Source: an uncultured Methanomicrobiales archaeon
GTDB lineage: Archaea; Halobacteriota; Methanomicrobia; Methanomicrobiales; Methanospirillaceae
Assembly (NCBI GenBank): GCA_903832665.1
Contig: CAILCG010000026.1
Span: 1-64,000 of the forward strand
Length of the DNA: 64,000 nt
Direction of reading: 5' to 3'
Positions 17,240-26,082 of this stretch are shown here, one piece after another; the stretch's first letter is position 1, and the number at the start of each line of letters is the position of its first letter. The notes below the pieces were generated by a model. The model searched no databases and was not told the DNA's origin. It worked only from the letters and a program-made list of their open reading frames with translations. The position numbers were made by a program, and so were the translations under genes.

Positions 17240-17476
17240 TTAATCGCCCTGGGGATGTTTCCAATGATTCCGGATAAAGTCAGCGTAAAAACAATCCCGG
17301 ACCGTGCAACGACCGCACGAATGTGACGGGCAGACTTTGCCAAACCGGGCATCTCCCCGCTGGAACCGGGCATCCCGGTCTCTTTTTTCCCGGGGAAAAC
17401 CCCACGGGCCATAATTCAGACTCTCTTCTCCCGCGATAAAAGGTGCATTTGCTTCCGACGCGTGAATAATTGTCAC
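17240..17476 (-). CDS. Small Cys-cluster protein, probably leaderless
   Basis: Starting at the GTG at 17476 the product has 78 residues. It ends in a basic region with four cysteines (KVCPSHSCGRCTVRDCF, spacing C-x4-C-x2-C-x4-C), which could bind zinc or an Fe-S cluster. A clear TATA box (17497-17513) is placed so that transcription would begin about at the GTG. That is the reason for this start rather than the upstream ORF-track ATG at 17539. It follows the LUD gene on the same strand at the edge of the redox island. I do not recognise the family. Confidence 0.5.
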   Translation of the reverse strand: MTIIHASEANAPFIAGEESLNYGPWGFPREKRDRDARFQRGDARFGKVCPSHSCGRCTVRDCFYADFIRNHWKHPQGD

Positions 17477-17496
17477 CGGTTCCGATGTATTTGCAG

Positions 17497-17513
17497 GATA
17501 TATAAAAATATTA
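17497..17513 (-). promoter_or_regulatory. TATA box for the Cys-cluster gene
   Basis: AATATTTTTATATATCC on the minus strand. Its centre is about 28 bases before the GTG at 17476, the spacing expected for a leaderless archaeal transcript. Confidence 0.5.
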
Positions 17514-17593
17514 TTGTTAAAAGACAGATTATAAGACAAAAATTGAAACCATGTTCCCGGGATAAAGAAAAATTCCGGACAACCCGGGGGAAC

Positions 17594-18265
17594 CTAATAC
17601 CCGAGAGATTCTTTTACCAGGATCAGGGTTATCCGTCCTTTAACTTTCTCGTGCGAGATGATCGCACATTTGCCAATCACGCTCGGGGTGCCGTACACTT
17701 TCTTCGTTCGGACATTCTCCAGCGGGTACGCGTACAGCCGAACCCGCTTCAGGGCATCTTCCAGCGTGGGCACAATCTTGTTGATCCCCACCACGAGGAT
17801 TAGATGGCCGGCTGCAAACGGCCATGCGCCTACCCGGCTGCCACTGGCATCGCACCCGACAATCTCGCCGGTCTGGGCAATGGCATTTGCACCCGAGATA
17901 AAATAGTCCGCGGTCACGGACTTCCGCCGTAGTTCAGCCCGCTTTATCGCGTCATTCTCTGCATTGATACCCGTATGCAGGAATTTCCACCCGCTCTTCC
18001 CGCCGGCAGCATATTCCTCGAAACCAATCTCAATGAGGGTTGTCGAAGACCCGGACATCACCTCCCCATCGCGGGGAATGAGCCGTTTGATCGCCGCCAT
18101 CGCTTCGTCACCGTCAGTAACGGGAATGACGGTTATCCCTCGTTCTTCCACCGCTTTGATGGTTCGGTCTACACGATACGGTGTCGGGAACCGGTTCCAG
18201 GTATCAACGTCAACGATAACTTCCGGATAGAGGTTGATTGCACTGTACTGGGTTATTTTTGTCAT
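17594..18265 (-). CDS. LUD-domain protein (LutC/YkgG-like)
   Basis: LUD domains occur in lactate-utilisation and related redox proteins and often accompany Fe-S or flavin partners. The 223-residue protein has the core SGANAIAQTGEIVGCDASG followed by HLILVVGINKIVPTLEDAL, and an N-terminal VMSGSSTTLIEIGF segment. The start is ATG 18265, because AAGGAG lies just before it; the tracked GTG at 18271 is two codons earlier. It follows the flavoprotein and ferredoxin genes, suggesting a redox role. The substrate is unknown. Confidence 0.88.
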   Translation of the reverse strand: MTKITQYSAINLYPEVIVDVDTWNRFPTPYRVDRTIKAVEERGITVIPVTDGDEAMAAIKRLIPRDGEVMSGSSTTLIEIGFEEYAAGGKSGWKFLHTGINAENDAIKRAELRRKSVTADYFISGANAIAQTGEIVGCDASGSRVGAWPFAAGHLILVVGINKIVPTLEDALKRVRLYAYPLENVRTKKVYGTPSVIGKCAIISHEKVKGRITLILVKESLGY

Positions 18266-18315
18266 GTTCACTCCTTTGAAATTAAATCTTGATCCGTCCC
18301 GTAAAATGAGCGGGA

Positions 18316-19690
18316 TCAGGGCTGCCCGGGCATCCGGAAACGGCGGGCACAGACCGAGACTGCTTCGCCGGTCGTAGGAAACAGGTGGTACATATCCGCC
18401 AGCTCGTGAACCGGAAGATGTCGCGATACGGCAAGTACCGATGCCTGGAGAATCTCGGTGGCGAGCGGGGAACAGATATGGACCCCCAGCAGTCGCTCGT
18501 CTTGCTTACCCGCTACAATCTTCACCATCCCCCTGGTATCCCCAACCATTGACGAGCGGGCCATCGAATCCATCCGGAGAGTCCGGGTATCAGGGTCCAG
18601 GCCGGCAGCCCGGGCCTGCTGCTCCGTCATTCCCACACTGGCAACCTGCGGCATGGTGAAGATACCGCGGGGGATGCATGAACGATCGAACGAACGTTTC
18701 GGTTCCCCAAATGCATTGAGGGCTGCGATCTCCCCGGAGTACCGGGCTGCGGTCTCCAGCATCGGTTCTCCGGTGACATCCCCGGCAGCCCAGATACCCG
18801 GCGTTGTTGTCTTCAGCATCGCATCGACAAGCACAGCCATTTGGGCGGGTTGTTACACCTGCCCGTTCGAGATGAAGACTTCGGGTATTCGGGGAACGCC
18901 CTGCTGTAAGAAGCAGGTGTTCTGCAAAAAACACCTGTTCAATCCCCCCGATAGTACCAACCACCTCAATTCCTGTGGCAGTTTTCCTGATGCCCGTAAT
19001 TGCAACCCCCGTCCTGATATCGATACCCTCGTTACGGAGATAACCGGTAAGGAGCTCGGCAATCTCAGGTTCCTCTTCGGGGATGATGCGGGAGCTTCTC
19101 TGCAGGAGCGTAACGTTTGTCCCGAGGTGGGTATACAGCTGGACAAATTCAAGTCCCAGCGCCCGTCCCCCGATAACAATGATCGATGCCGGTATGCGTT
19201 CAGGATTCAGGGCCTCAGTATTTGTCATGAAAGGGACCGAGTCTAAACCTGTGAGGGGCGGGACTGATGGAGAGGACCCGGTTGCAATGATGATCCGGTC
19301 CGCAGTAACTGCACGACTGCCGATACGCAGTTGTCCCGGAGCCACGAACTCAGCGGTCCCCGTTATGATCTCAATGCCAAGCCCGGTGACCATGCGATCC
19401 GTCTTCTTCTGTTTTAACCGCGAGATCAGGGCATCTTTCTCAGCGATAATCTCTTCCAGGTTGATGTTGCTCTCCACCCGGAGGCCGGCATGGCCGTGGT
19501 TTTTGTAATAATACTCCTCCGCCAGGGTCAGAAGGAATTTACTGGGAATACATCCGGTATTTACACAGGTCCCCCACAGAATCCCCTGCTCAACAATCGC
19601 TACCCGGGACGCCCCTTGGTGAATAGCAGTGGTTGCAGCAGTGGCTCCGGCAGCACCGCTTCCTATCACCAGAAGATCATAATCAGCCAT
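18316..19690 (-). pseudogene. MerA/dihydrolipoamide dehydrogenase-like flavoprotein, frameshifted
   Basis: Two ORFs together make one pyridine nucleotide-disulfide oxidoreductase of about 458 residues. The first (18590-19690) carries the FAD site (VIGSGAAGATAA), the redox disulfide GTCVNTGCIPSK and the NAD site (VIGGRALGLEF). The second (18316-18840) carries the FAD motif GIWAAGDVTG and the dimerisation domain. They join near 18843, where one base appears to be missing between PNG and AVLVDAML. The C-terminal motif LFPTTGEAV resembles MerA-like more than Lpd-like enzymes. It lies 13 bases after ferredoxin. It is either a sequencing error, a recent pseudogene or a frameshifted gene; otherwise it is well conserved. 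Confidence 0.85.
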
Positions 19691-19703
19691 GGATGTCCAT
19701 CAG

Positions 19704-19928
19704 CTATTCTTCGACATGGATAACTTCGGCAGGACACGCATCGGCAGCACCTTTCACGCAGGAATCCTGGTCCTTAGGCGGGGACCCCTGGGCAGGATTT
19801 TTCCCCAGTCGGAATTTTTCTGTTACCTGGCTTAATGAATCGTCAGGATTCTCCTCAAAGAAATCCGGGCAGGTATCCCGGCAGGTTCCGCAGCTTACGC
19901 ACCCATCTCGGTCAATGGTCACCTTCAT
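19704..19928 (-). CDS. Single-cluster ferredoxin
   Basis: The 74-residue protein has C10-x2-C13-x2-C16 plus a distal C65 (ADACPAEVI) as ligands of one [4Fe-4S] cluster. C20 and C57 are in the right places for the disulfide found in Pyrococcus and Desulfovibrio single-cluster ferredoxins. The start is ATG 19928, set by GGAGG seven bases upstream. The longer ORF in the track (to 20126) runs into the neighbouring spacer and is rejected. It is a likely electron partner for the adjacent flavoprotein or for iron release from the encapsulin. Confidence 0.92.
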   Translation of the reverse strand: MKVTIDRDGCVSCGTCRDTCPDFFEENPDDSLSQVTEKFRLGKNPAQGSPPKDQDSCVKGAADACPAEVIHVEE

Positions 19929-20055
19929 CTTTTTTCCTCCGGTTTTGCTCAGGAACAATAATAAAAGCAAAAAGGCAGGATCAGCCGGGAAAATCTTTCG
20001 ATCTGTCCAGAGCAGACCCGACCCGTGTTCAGGTACATTTTCCTGAAAAGCCAGT

Positions 20056-20295
20056 TCAACAGCCCGCAAGCCCGTTATCCTCTGCCTGGATAAAACGGTA
20101 CTGGTAGATGATCTGGCGCATATCACGCATGTTCATCTTCTCGATCAGGAGATTTTTTTCCTTGAGTTTCTTCAGGGCGTACCGTATCGTCCTTGGAGAA
20201 GAGGCTGATCTTCTCACGATATCCTTGTGGGTCATTGCACCTTCCGTGCTCAGGATCTCCAGCACATTTTTCTGCGACATGGGTAAAGAGTTCAT
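20056..20295 (-). CDS. Winged-helix transcriptional regulator
   Basis: The product of about 79 residues is essentially one winged-helix domain (MSQKNVLEILSTEGAMTHKDI, then SSPRTIRYALKKLKEKNLL as recognition helix and wing). ATG 20295 is chosen because GAGG lies six bases before it; the track uses a GTG at 20307. It sits inside the encapsulin-ferredoxin run of genes, so it may regulate that operon. No ligand cysteine cluster or sensor domain is present. Confidence 0.82.
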   Translation of the reverse strand: MNSLPMSQKNVLEILSTEGAMTHKDIVRRSASSPRTIRYALKKLKEKNLLIEKMNMRDMRQIIYQYRFIQAEDNGLAGC

Positions 20296-20316
20296 GATAA
20301 TCCTCACTTTTTTAAT

Positions 20317-20664
20317 TCATCCATTACTATCCGCACAGCATTCCTGTCCTGCATCAGGCGCATTCCTGTCAGAAAGGATCCGGGCGAGCGCTTTTTTCAC
20401 GAAATCATCGATCGATTCCATTGTCCCCCACGATTCCACCGTATATGCATCGGATCGTTCGGGATCAGAGATGATCAACACATTTCCCTCTTGGTTCGGC
20501 CCGGAAACATATTTTTTCCCGAGATGCAGGTGGTGGAGACCTTCCTCGTGGGACTTGGGCACCCTGGCATGAATGATCCAGTAGGTCAGGGCATCGGTCG
20601 CACTGATATAAATTTCATAATCCTGTTCGAATTTTTTTACGAGTGCCTGTGTTTGTTCTTTCAT
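20317..20664 (-). CDS. Unknown soluble protein in the encapsulin operon
   Basis: The 115-residue product has no signal or membrane helix. It begins with an amphipathic helix (MKEQTQALVKKFEQDYEIYIS) and has a central HARVPKSHEEGLHHLHLGKK and a C-terminal Cys pair (GQECCADSN). There is no obvious encapsulin cargo-loading tail. It is 26 bases downstream of the shell gene, so co-expression is likely. The family is not recognised. Confidence 0.7.
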   Translation of the reverse strand: MKEQTQALVKKFEQDYEIYISATDALTYWIIHARVPKSHEEGLHHLHLGKKYVSGPNQEGNVLIISDPERSDAYTVESWGTMESIDDFVKKALARILSDRNAPDAGQECCADSNG

Positions 20665-20690
20665 GGGGTAACCTCGCTAATTCTCTGTAA

Positions 20691-21479
20691 TTACTTCAGC
20701 ACACAGATGGACTCCGGTGCCCGGACCAGGAGGGCAAGACTTTCCGAAATACTGAACTCAAGCGAATCTTCATACGGGCCGTTGTACCCGATGCTCATAT
20801 CCTGCCCAATCACCAGAGAACAGTACTGACGACCGGAAGCGAGCACGACGCCGCCTTTTTTGAGGACCGGTGCCTTGATAACATCCCCGGCCAGGATCGT
20901 CCGGCAATGATCGATTTCCGTCCCGTCTCCCTGGGGATAACGCCGGAGGAGAAGGTTATACTGGGCGGGGGAGAGCGCCATACTGTAGGGACCGTGGAAC
21001 CCGGCATCATCCAGCTTGGTCACAGCACTGATGATCTGGTCGGCAGCAGCGCCAACCTTGTCCCACTTTGTCAGGGTCAGGGAACCGGATCCCTCCGCCT
21101 TGAGAAGCCCGGGGGCATCCATGATCCCGTTGAAGATGATATCATCTTCTTTCGCTGCACAGGTGATGGCAGCCCCCGCGACCGGGCCGGCATCCAGAAC
21201 CAGCCGGTCCCTTTCGCTTGCTGCAAGATCCCGCTTGTTTAAGAAGAACGATGTTGTCACCAGGTTCACCGGAATAAATGCACTGGTGGTGATTCCGTCG
21301 GGGGTCTCGAAGTCGCTGAGGGGTATGACCTTGAGCCCGAACCCGAACGGTCCGTCGATACTGAGCAGGCGCCTCCCGGAAAGCTGGCTTTTTGCTGCTT
21401 CGATCATGGTAGTGTCGAGCAGTTTCCAGGTTTCAGCGCTTATCGGGGCATCTTCTCTTCCAAGATAGTTTTTTTCCAT
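20691..21479 (-). CDS. Encapsulin shell protein (family 1, HK97 fold)
   Basis: The 262-residue protein matches family 1 encapsulins (linocin M18 family), which self-assemble into icosahedral protein compartments. Recognisable segments are the N-terminal APISAETWKLLDTTMIEAAK, SGRRLLSIDGPFGFGL, GPYSMALSPAQYNLLLRRY, the E-loop region around SAFIPVNLVTT, and the C-terminal LEFSISESLALLVRAPESICVL. The start is the second Met (21479), because AGGAG lies nine bases before it; the first Met is immediately next to AGGAG. The AGGAG overlaps the stop of the ferritin-like gene, so shell and cargo are coupled. This is a strong family call. Confidence 0.95.
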   Translation of the reverse strand: MEKNYLGREDAPISAETWKLLDTTMIEAAKSQLSGRRLLSIDGPFGFGLKVIPLSDFETPDGITTSAFIPVNLVTTSFFLNKRDLAASERDRLVLDAGPVAGAAITCAAKEDDIIFNGIMDAPGLLKAEGSGSLTLTKWDKVGAAADQIISAVTKLDDAGFHGPYSMALSPAQYNLLLRRYPQGDGTEIDHCRTILAGDVIKAPVLKKGGVVLASGRQYCSLVIGQDMSIGYNGPYEDSLEFSISESLALLVRAPESICVLK

Positions 21480-21491
21480 GTTTTTCATCTC

Positions 21492-21857
21492 CTATGATTG
21501 TTTTAAGGATCCGATCGTAGTTTCACCCTTGCCCTGGGAAGGGGCTTGTTCCGGGGGTGCCAGTGAAGCTGCCATTGTATCGACTTCGAGCGTCCCTTTC
21601 ATGAGATACGCATCCTCATCCCTTGAAAGGATGGAGATGAGCCGGGCAAACTCACCGACATGCACGCGTTCCTCATTGGCAATATCTATCAGTACCGCCT
21701 TTGCCAGGGGATTTTCCGTTGCATCTGCATGAGCAAGATAGGTGTGGACAGCCTCATGCTCGGCAGCAAGGTCAAGGCGCAGTGCCCGGACCAATTCCCC
21801 GTCAGTCATTGTTCGTTTCGGTACCATTCCGGAGAATGGATTAACAAATTCAGGCAT
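21492..21857 (-). CDS. Encapsulated ferritin-like cargo protein (EncFtn)
   Basis: The 121-residue protein matches EncFtn, the ferroxidase that oxidises and feeds iron into encapsulin shells. The half-ferritin motif is present: E33 and E35 in AAEHEAVHTY, and E62, E63, H66 in NEERVHVGEF. A Tyr (Y40) sits where Rhodospirillum EncFtn has Trp. A flexible Pro/Gly linker leads to TTIGSLKQS, a good match to the cargo-loading peptide consensus (xTVGSLxx). Its stop codon lies within the AGGAG of the encapsulin gene. Iron storage or oxidative protection is the expected role, by family knowledge. Confidence 0.93.
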   Translation of the reverse strand: MPEFVNPFSGMVPKRTMTDGELVRALRLDLAAEHEAVHTYLAHADATENPLAKAVLIDIANEERVHVGEFARLISILSRDEDAYLMKGTLEVDTMAASLAPPEQAPSQGKGETTIGSLKQS

Positions 21858-21904
21858 TTTTTCACGTCCCTGTTAATTTTTTATAGGCTGGTTCTGGCTG
21901 TACG

Positions 21905-22522
21905 TTATTTCTTCATCTTTTCGAGCCGTTGGGCAATTGCGTTCCAGTTCACCAGGTTCCAGAACGTTTCAACAAATTTTGCCCGGTCGTTACGGTAGTC
22001 AAGGTAGTAGGCATGCTCCCAGACATCGAGAACCATCAGGATCTCAAAGCCGGGCATGAGATTCATGTTGTGTTTCTCCACATGCATGAGAAGTGGCCGC
22101 TCTGTCTTGCGGCAGAACGTCAGGACTGCCCACCCGTAGCCTTCCGCACTCGTTGCAGCCTGGGTGAACTCTTTTTTAAAGCGTTCAAAATTGGAAAACT
22201 CGCCATTGATGACTTTGGCCAGTTCACCTCATGGTGCACCTCCGCCTCCCTTTCCCGCCGGGGCCATATTTTCCCAGAACAGGTTATGAAGTTTGAAACC
22301 GCCAATGTGGAACGACAGTTCCTTGAGGGTTGCTTTCATATCGAGATCGGTATTTTCCTTACGTGCCTTGTCCAGTTTTTCAAAGATGCTGTTGGCGCCG
22401 TTCACGTACGCCTGATGGTGTTTCTGGTGGTGAAGCTTGAGCTGTTCTTCAGAGATATAGGGGGCCAGTGCCGAGTATTCGTACGGCAGTTTTGGTAAAG
22501 AATAAAACTTTTTTTCGTCCAT
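21905..22522 (-). pseudogene. sod: Fe/Mn superoxide dismutase with in-frame TGA
   Basis: The reading frame of 205 codons is a typical Fe/Mn superoxide dismutase interrupted once. The first half (ATG 22522, AGAGG upstream) has [13 protein letters not shown] and the ligand-bearing [10 protein letters not shown]. The second half has [10 protein letters not shown] and [15 protein letters not shown] with the last two metal ligands. Between GGGGAP and [11 protein letters not shown] stands TGA (22229-22231), where relatives have Ser or similar. TCA to TGA is one base change. There is no frameshift. As read, only a fragment of about 97 residues without the C-terminal ligands would be made. There is no sign of selenocysteine machinery and no Cys expected here. 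Confidence 0.9.
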
Positions 22523-22903
22523 ACTTCTTTCCTCTGAACACAAGGGGGCTGCCTCATCGGGCTACTCCCTGCTTACATGCCCATCGACTATGGGAGGGTA
22601 TAGGGTTTTGCCTGAATGTCAAACTGTAAGACAAAAAATGAAACATCGTCCGGAGGCCGGAAAAATCAAAATACGCGATTATCTTCGCGTATCGGAAAAG
22701 GTTGGGAAAGAATTGTGAGGATTTTTTCCGGGAAAAATTGCCGTGAATTTTATTCTTGTGGAAAAGATTGCGCAACACAGAACACGTTTCCTGGCAGGAA
22801 TAGACAAGACAAAAAAAATCAGGTACACGGAAAAATTGTTAATGCTGAGCAAAACGGGATTTTCCTGAACCGGGCAATCCGGCACAGGTCATGCCGGGTC
22901 ACA
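22523..22903. other. Spacer between dnaJ and sod
   Basis: About 380 bases. It should contain the promoter of the sod-encapsulin unit; an ACCCTATACCC stretch on the minus strand near 22595 is a weak candidate. A T8 run for dnaJ is listed separately. No gene was seen. Confidence 0.4.
22811..22818 (-). terminator. Oligo-T terminator after dnaJ
   Basis: Eight A on the plus strand, T8 on the minus, about 85 bases after the dnaJ stop. Confidence 0.4.
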
Positions 22904-23959
22904 TCATTCCAGGAACGCTTCTTTCATCAGTTCTTCCTGTTTGCTGGTCAGATTAGTGGGGATCTGCACGATCACTTTGACAAGGAGATCGCCCCGGCTG
23001 TCAGAGTTCAGAAACGGCATGCCCTGTCCCCGCAGGCGAAAGATAGTATGACTCTGTGTGCCTTTGGGAATTTTTAACAGGGCGGTCCCCGTAAGGGTCG
23101 GAAGCGTGATCTCGCCTCCGAGAAGGGCCCGTGCGAGTCCCACAATTGCAGAAGTGTGCAGGTCGGCGCCATGCCGCTCAAATCGGTCATGTTTTTTCAC
23201 ATGCACCACTACGTAAAGATCACCGGGTGGTCCGCGGTTCACTCCGGCTTCTCCTTCCCCGGCAATTCTCAGGAACTGCCCGTCTTCAACCCCCCTGGGG
23301 ATCGTGACGTCAATCCTTCGTTCTTTCTGAAGGGATCCCTTTCCCTGGCAGGTCCGGCAGGGTTTCTCAACCCGCTTCCCGCTTCCCCCGCAGTCGGGGC
23401 ACTGGGCGACATTCATGACCTGGCGGTTTCCCACACTCTGGGGCTGCCGGAGTTCCCCGGTCCCCTTGCAGGTAGGACAGTCCCGGACAAAGCCGGGTTC
23501 AGCACCGGTCCCGTGACAGGTTCCGCACTCCGAATAATGAGGAACGGCAACGGTATTTTTTGTGCCATGGAATGCGTCGATCAGGGAGATCTCGATGTCG
23601 TACCGGAGATCCGCCCCCGCCCTCTGTCTCGCCCTTCTGGGTCCGCCGGAGAACGCATCGAAGATATCCCCGAGACCGAAATCCCGGAAGAGATCGTCAT
23701 AGCTGGGCTGCTTGTAACTGGCTGCATCACCGGGCGCGAAATCCGCATGGCCGACCTGGTCATACTGGGCTTTTTTCTGGGGATCGCTGAGAACCTGGTA
23801 GGCCTCATTGACTTCTTTGAACTTCTCTTCTGCTTCCTTGCTTCCCTTGTTGAGATCCGGGTGATACTTGCGGGCTTTCTGACGGAATGCTTTTTTGAGA
23901 TCATCCGCTGATGCATCCCGTTTTACGCCAAGAATCTCGTAATAGTCTGCAGCTGCCAT
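22904..23959 (-). CDS. dnaJ: Chaperone DnaJ (Hsp40)
   Basis: DnaJ stimulates DnaK ATPase and delivers clients. The 351-residue protein has the J-domain with HPD (KYHPDLNKG), a Gly/Phe-type linker, four zinc motifs ([32 protein letters not shown]) and the two client-binding beta domains. The C-terminus (MKEAFLE) is slightly short but intact. It is last in grpE-dnaK-dnaJ. Its co-chaperone DnaK is damaged in this sequence, while dnaJ looks fully functional. Confidence 0.96.
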   Translation of the reverse strand: MAAADYYEILGVKRDASADDLKKAFRQKARKYHPDLNKGSKEAEEKFKEVNEAYQVLSDPQKKAQYDQVGHADFAPGDAASYKQPSYDDLFRDFGLGDIFDAFSGGPRRARQRAGADLRYDIEISLIDAFHGTKNTVAVPHYSECGTCHGTGAEPGFVRDCPTCKGTGELRQPQSVGNRQVMNVAQCPDCGGSGKRVEKPCRTCQGKGSLQKERRIDVTIPRGVEDGQFLRIAGEGEAGVNRGPPGDLYVVVHVKKHDRFERHGADLHTSAIVGLARALLGGEITLPTLTGTALLKIPKGTQSHTIFRLRGQGMPFLNSDSRGDLLVKVIVQIPTNLTSKQEELMKEAFLE

Positions 23960-23975
23960 GGGAACTTAAAAAAAA

Positions 23976-25189
23976 TTATTTCTCATCGTGAACCTTAAAA
24001 TCGGCATCAACAACGTTTTCGCCACCCGGCCCGCTGCCGGCACTTCCCGGTTCGCTGCCGCCGGACGGGGCGGCGTCACGTCGAGCAGCACCATGTCTGT
24101 GATCTCCCCTCCGAGGATTGCACCCTGGATCGCAGCTCCCATGGCAACGCATTCCATCGGGTCAATACCCCGCTCCATCTTCTTGCCGACATGGTCCTCA
24201 ATGAACTTCTGGACAATCGGCATCCGGGTCGGTCCCCCGACAAGGATTACCTTCTGGATATCATCTTTGGTCAGTTTCGCATCCTTGAGCGCTGTTTCAA
24301 ACGGGGTTATACAGCGCTTGATGATGGGCTCGACCAGCTGCTCGAGTTTTGAGCGGCTCAGTTTCAGGGAGAGGTGCTTGGGTCCTGCCTGGGTGGCAGA
24401 GACATAGGGCAGGTTGATCTCGGTCTCAAGAACAGTGGAGAGCTCGATCTTTGCCTTCTCGGCTGCTTCTTTCACCCGGTTGATCGCCATCTTGTCTGTC
24501 CGGATGTCGATGCCCTCCATCTTCTTGAACTCGGACGCAATCCACTCGTAAATCGCATTGTCCATATCGGTGCCACCGAGCTGTGTGTCGCCCGAGGTTG
24601 CGAGCACCGTGAACGTTCCGCCGCCGAATTCCATGATGGTGACATCGAGCGTGCCGCCGCCCAGATCGAAAACCAGGATCTTGTATTCCCCGCCACGGTC
24701 GAGGCCATACGCCATCGAGGCCGCGGTGGGTTCGTTCACGAGCCGGACCACATCGAGGCCGGCGATCTTTCCCGCATCCTTGGTTGCGGTACGCTGGTTG
24801 TCGTTGAAGTACGCCGGGACCGTGATGACAGCCTTGGTCACGGGTTCTCCTAAGAACGCTTCTGCATCCCGTTTTATCTTCTGCAGGATGTAGGCAGAGA
24901 TCTGCTGGGGGGTATACTCCTTGTTGTAGATCTTATAGACGTGAGGAGTTCCCATCTTCCGCTTGGCTGCGGTCACTGTCCCATCGGGATTGGTTACTGC
25001 CTGGCGCCGGGCCGGTTCGCCCACCAGGAGTTGGCCGTCTGCCGTAAACGCTACATATGAAGGGAACATCTTGCCGGCTACCGTTGCTCCTTCCGCGGAC
25101 GGAATGATGGTCGGTTTTCCCCCGACCATGACGGAAGCCTCGCTGTTCGATGTGCCCAGATCGATGCCGATAATTTTTTCCTTACCCAT
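23976..25189 (-). pseudogene. dnaK: DnaK (Hsp70) lacking its substrate-binding domain
   Basis: The ATPase domain (about 367 residues) is complete: [42 protein letters not shown] and [11 protein letters not shown]. It then reaches LLDVTP, the interdomain linker, and directly abuts a region whose +1 frame reads [10 protein letters not shown]...[15 protein letters not shown], the normal DnaK C-terminal tail, ending with TAA at 23976. The roughly 200-residue substrate-binding domain is missing, and the junction (near 24068-24076) is also out of frame. As read, the ORF ends at 23966 with an unrelated tail (407 residues). It starts two bases after grpE with GGTGA seven bases upstream. This is a deletion or an assembly collapse. 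Confidence 0.92.
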
Positions 25190-25191
25190 GT

Positions 25192-25677
25192 TTAGTCACC
25201 TTTTTCTTCAGAGATCTGTTCAGCAATCTTTACTTTCGATGGCCTGATGACCCGGGATTTCAACCGGTAGCCTTTCCCCAGGTCTTCAAGGATCGTGTCG
25301 GTCTTCTCCCCGCACCGCTCCCTGCAGAGTGCTGCATGAAAATTCGGATCGAATTTTTTCCCGATACATTCGATCGGTTCGAGCCCGTAATCCGCAAGGA
25401 TCTTGACAAATTTTTTGTAGAGCATCTGCATGCCCTCCTTGTTTTTTTCATTCTCGATAGCGGGAAGCGCCAGCTCGAATTCGTCAAGGATCACCAGCAG
25501 ATCATGGATCAGCCTCTCATTGGCAAGAGCGATGATCCCATCCTTTTCTTTCGCCTGCCACTTTCGGTAATTGTCAAAATCTGCCTGAAGGTACTTCAAC
25601 TGGTTGAGACGCTCTTCTGCCAGACGGGTCTGTTCATCGAGTTCTTTTTTCAGTTGTTCAATGGTTTCCAATTCCAT
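25192..25677 (-). CDS. grpE: Nucleotide exchange factor GrpE
   Basis: GrpE releases ADP from DnaK. The protein of about 161 residues has the long N-terminal helix ([22 protein letters not shown]), the dimer region [13 protein letters not shown], and the beta domain [12 protein letters not shown] ... [16 protein letters not shown]. The start could be ATG 25677 or the GTG codons just before it (25680, 25683); ATG is preferred. It is the first gene of the hsp70 operon. Confidence 0.93.
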   Translation of the reverse strand: MELETIEQLKKELDEQTRLAEERLNQLKYLQADFDNYRKWQAKEKDGIIALANERLIHDLLVILDEFELALPAIENEKNKEGMQMLYKKFVKILADYGLEPIECIGKKFDPNFHAALCRERCGEKTDTILEDLGKGYRLKSRVIRPSKVKIAEQISEEKGD

Positions 25678-25934
25678 CACCACTCACTCGGGACGAAGGA
25701 ATTTTTTCGTTAATGCGCATAACTCCATCCCGGCAGACTCCCTATCTCCGGACAAGCCGGCATACACTCACGATTTTACCGTACTGCATTCATGACAACC
25801 GGCTGCAGACTTCCGGGTTCCTGATAGCAGCAATCACCCACCCGGGAGATCTTTCTCGGGTTACTAATCCTCCGTCATGAAATTCTCAGGAGGCATCAGG
25901 TACCTTTCCCGACCTTTTGATTCCATCAGAGTTT

Positions 25935-25996
25935 ACTCTAAAGGGTATACGTCACACCCTTTTTGGGGATATTGATAAGGGCCTCTTATAAGGTTA
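25935..25996 (-). promoter_or_regulatory. grpE: Putative hsp70 operon control region
   Basis: On the minus strand a CTTATAAG TATA-like palindrome (25985-25992) is followed after about 20 bases by an inverted repeat AAAGGGT-n9-ACCCTTT (25940-25962). The repeat sits where a repressor could block transcription. Its 300-base distance to grpE implies a long leader or a second promoter. Function is inferred. Confidence 0.35.
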
Positions 25997-26055
25997 CCCG
26001 GAAGTGACAGATTACGAGACTCATTTTGAAACATCGCTGGTGGTTTAAACCGGGT

Positions 26056-26073
26056 CTTTTTTATTAAAAAAGC
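26056..26073 (-). terminator. T-rich terminator after the Hsp20-like gene
   Basis: CTTTTTTATTAAAAAAG, a near-perfect inverted repeat with T-runs on both strands, begins about 10 bases after the stop at 26083. Confidence 0.4.
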
Positions 26074-26082
26074 AACGAATAT

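Noticed and set aside
19929-20126. N-terminal extension of the ferredoxin ORF
   Set aside because: GGAGG seven bases before ATG 19928 sets the start; the upstream residues are not ferredoxin-like and overlap the end of the winged-helix gene.
22229-22231. Selenocysteine reading of the TGA in SOD
   Set aside because: SODs do not use Cys/Sec at this site, no SECIS-like element was noticed, and I know of no selenocysteine system in Methanomicrobiales.
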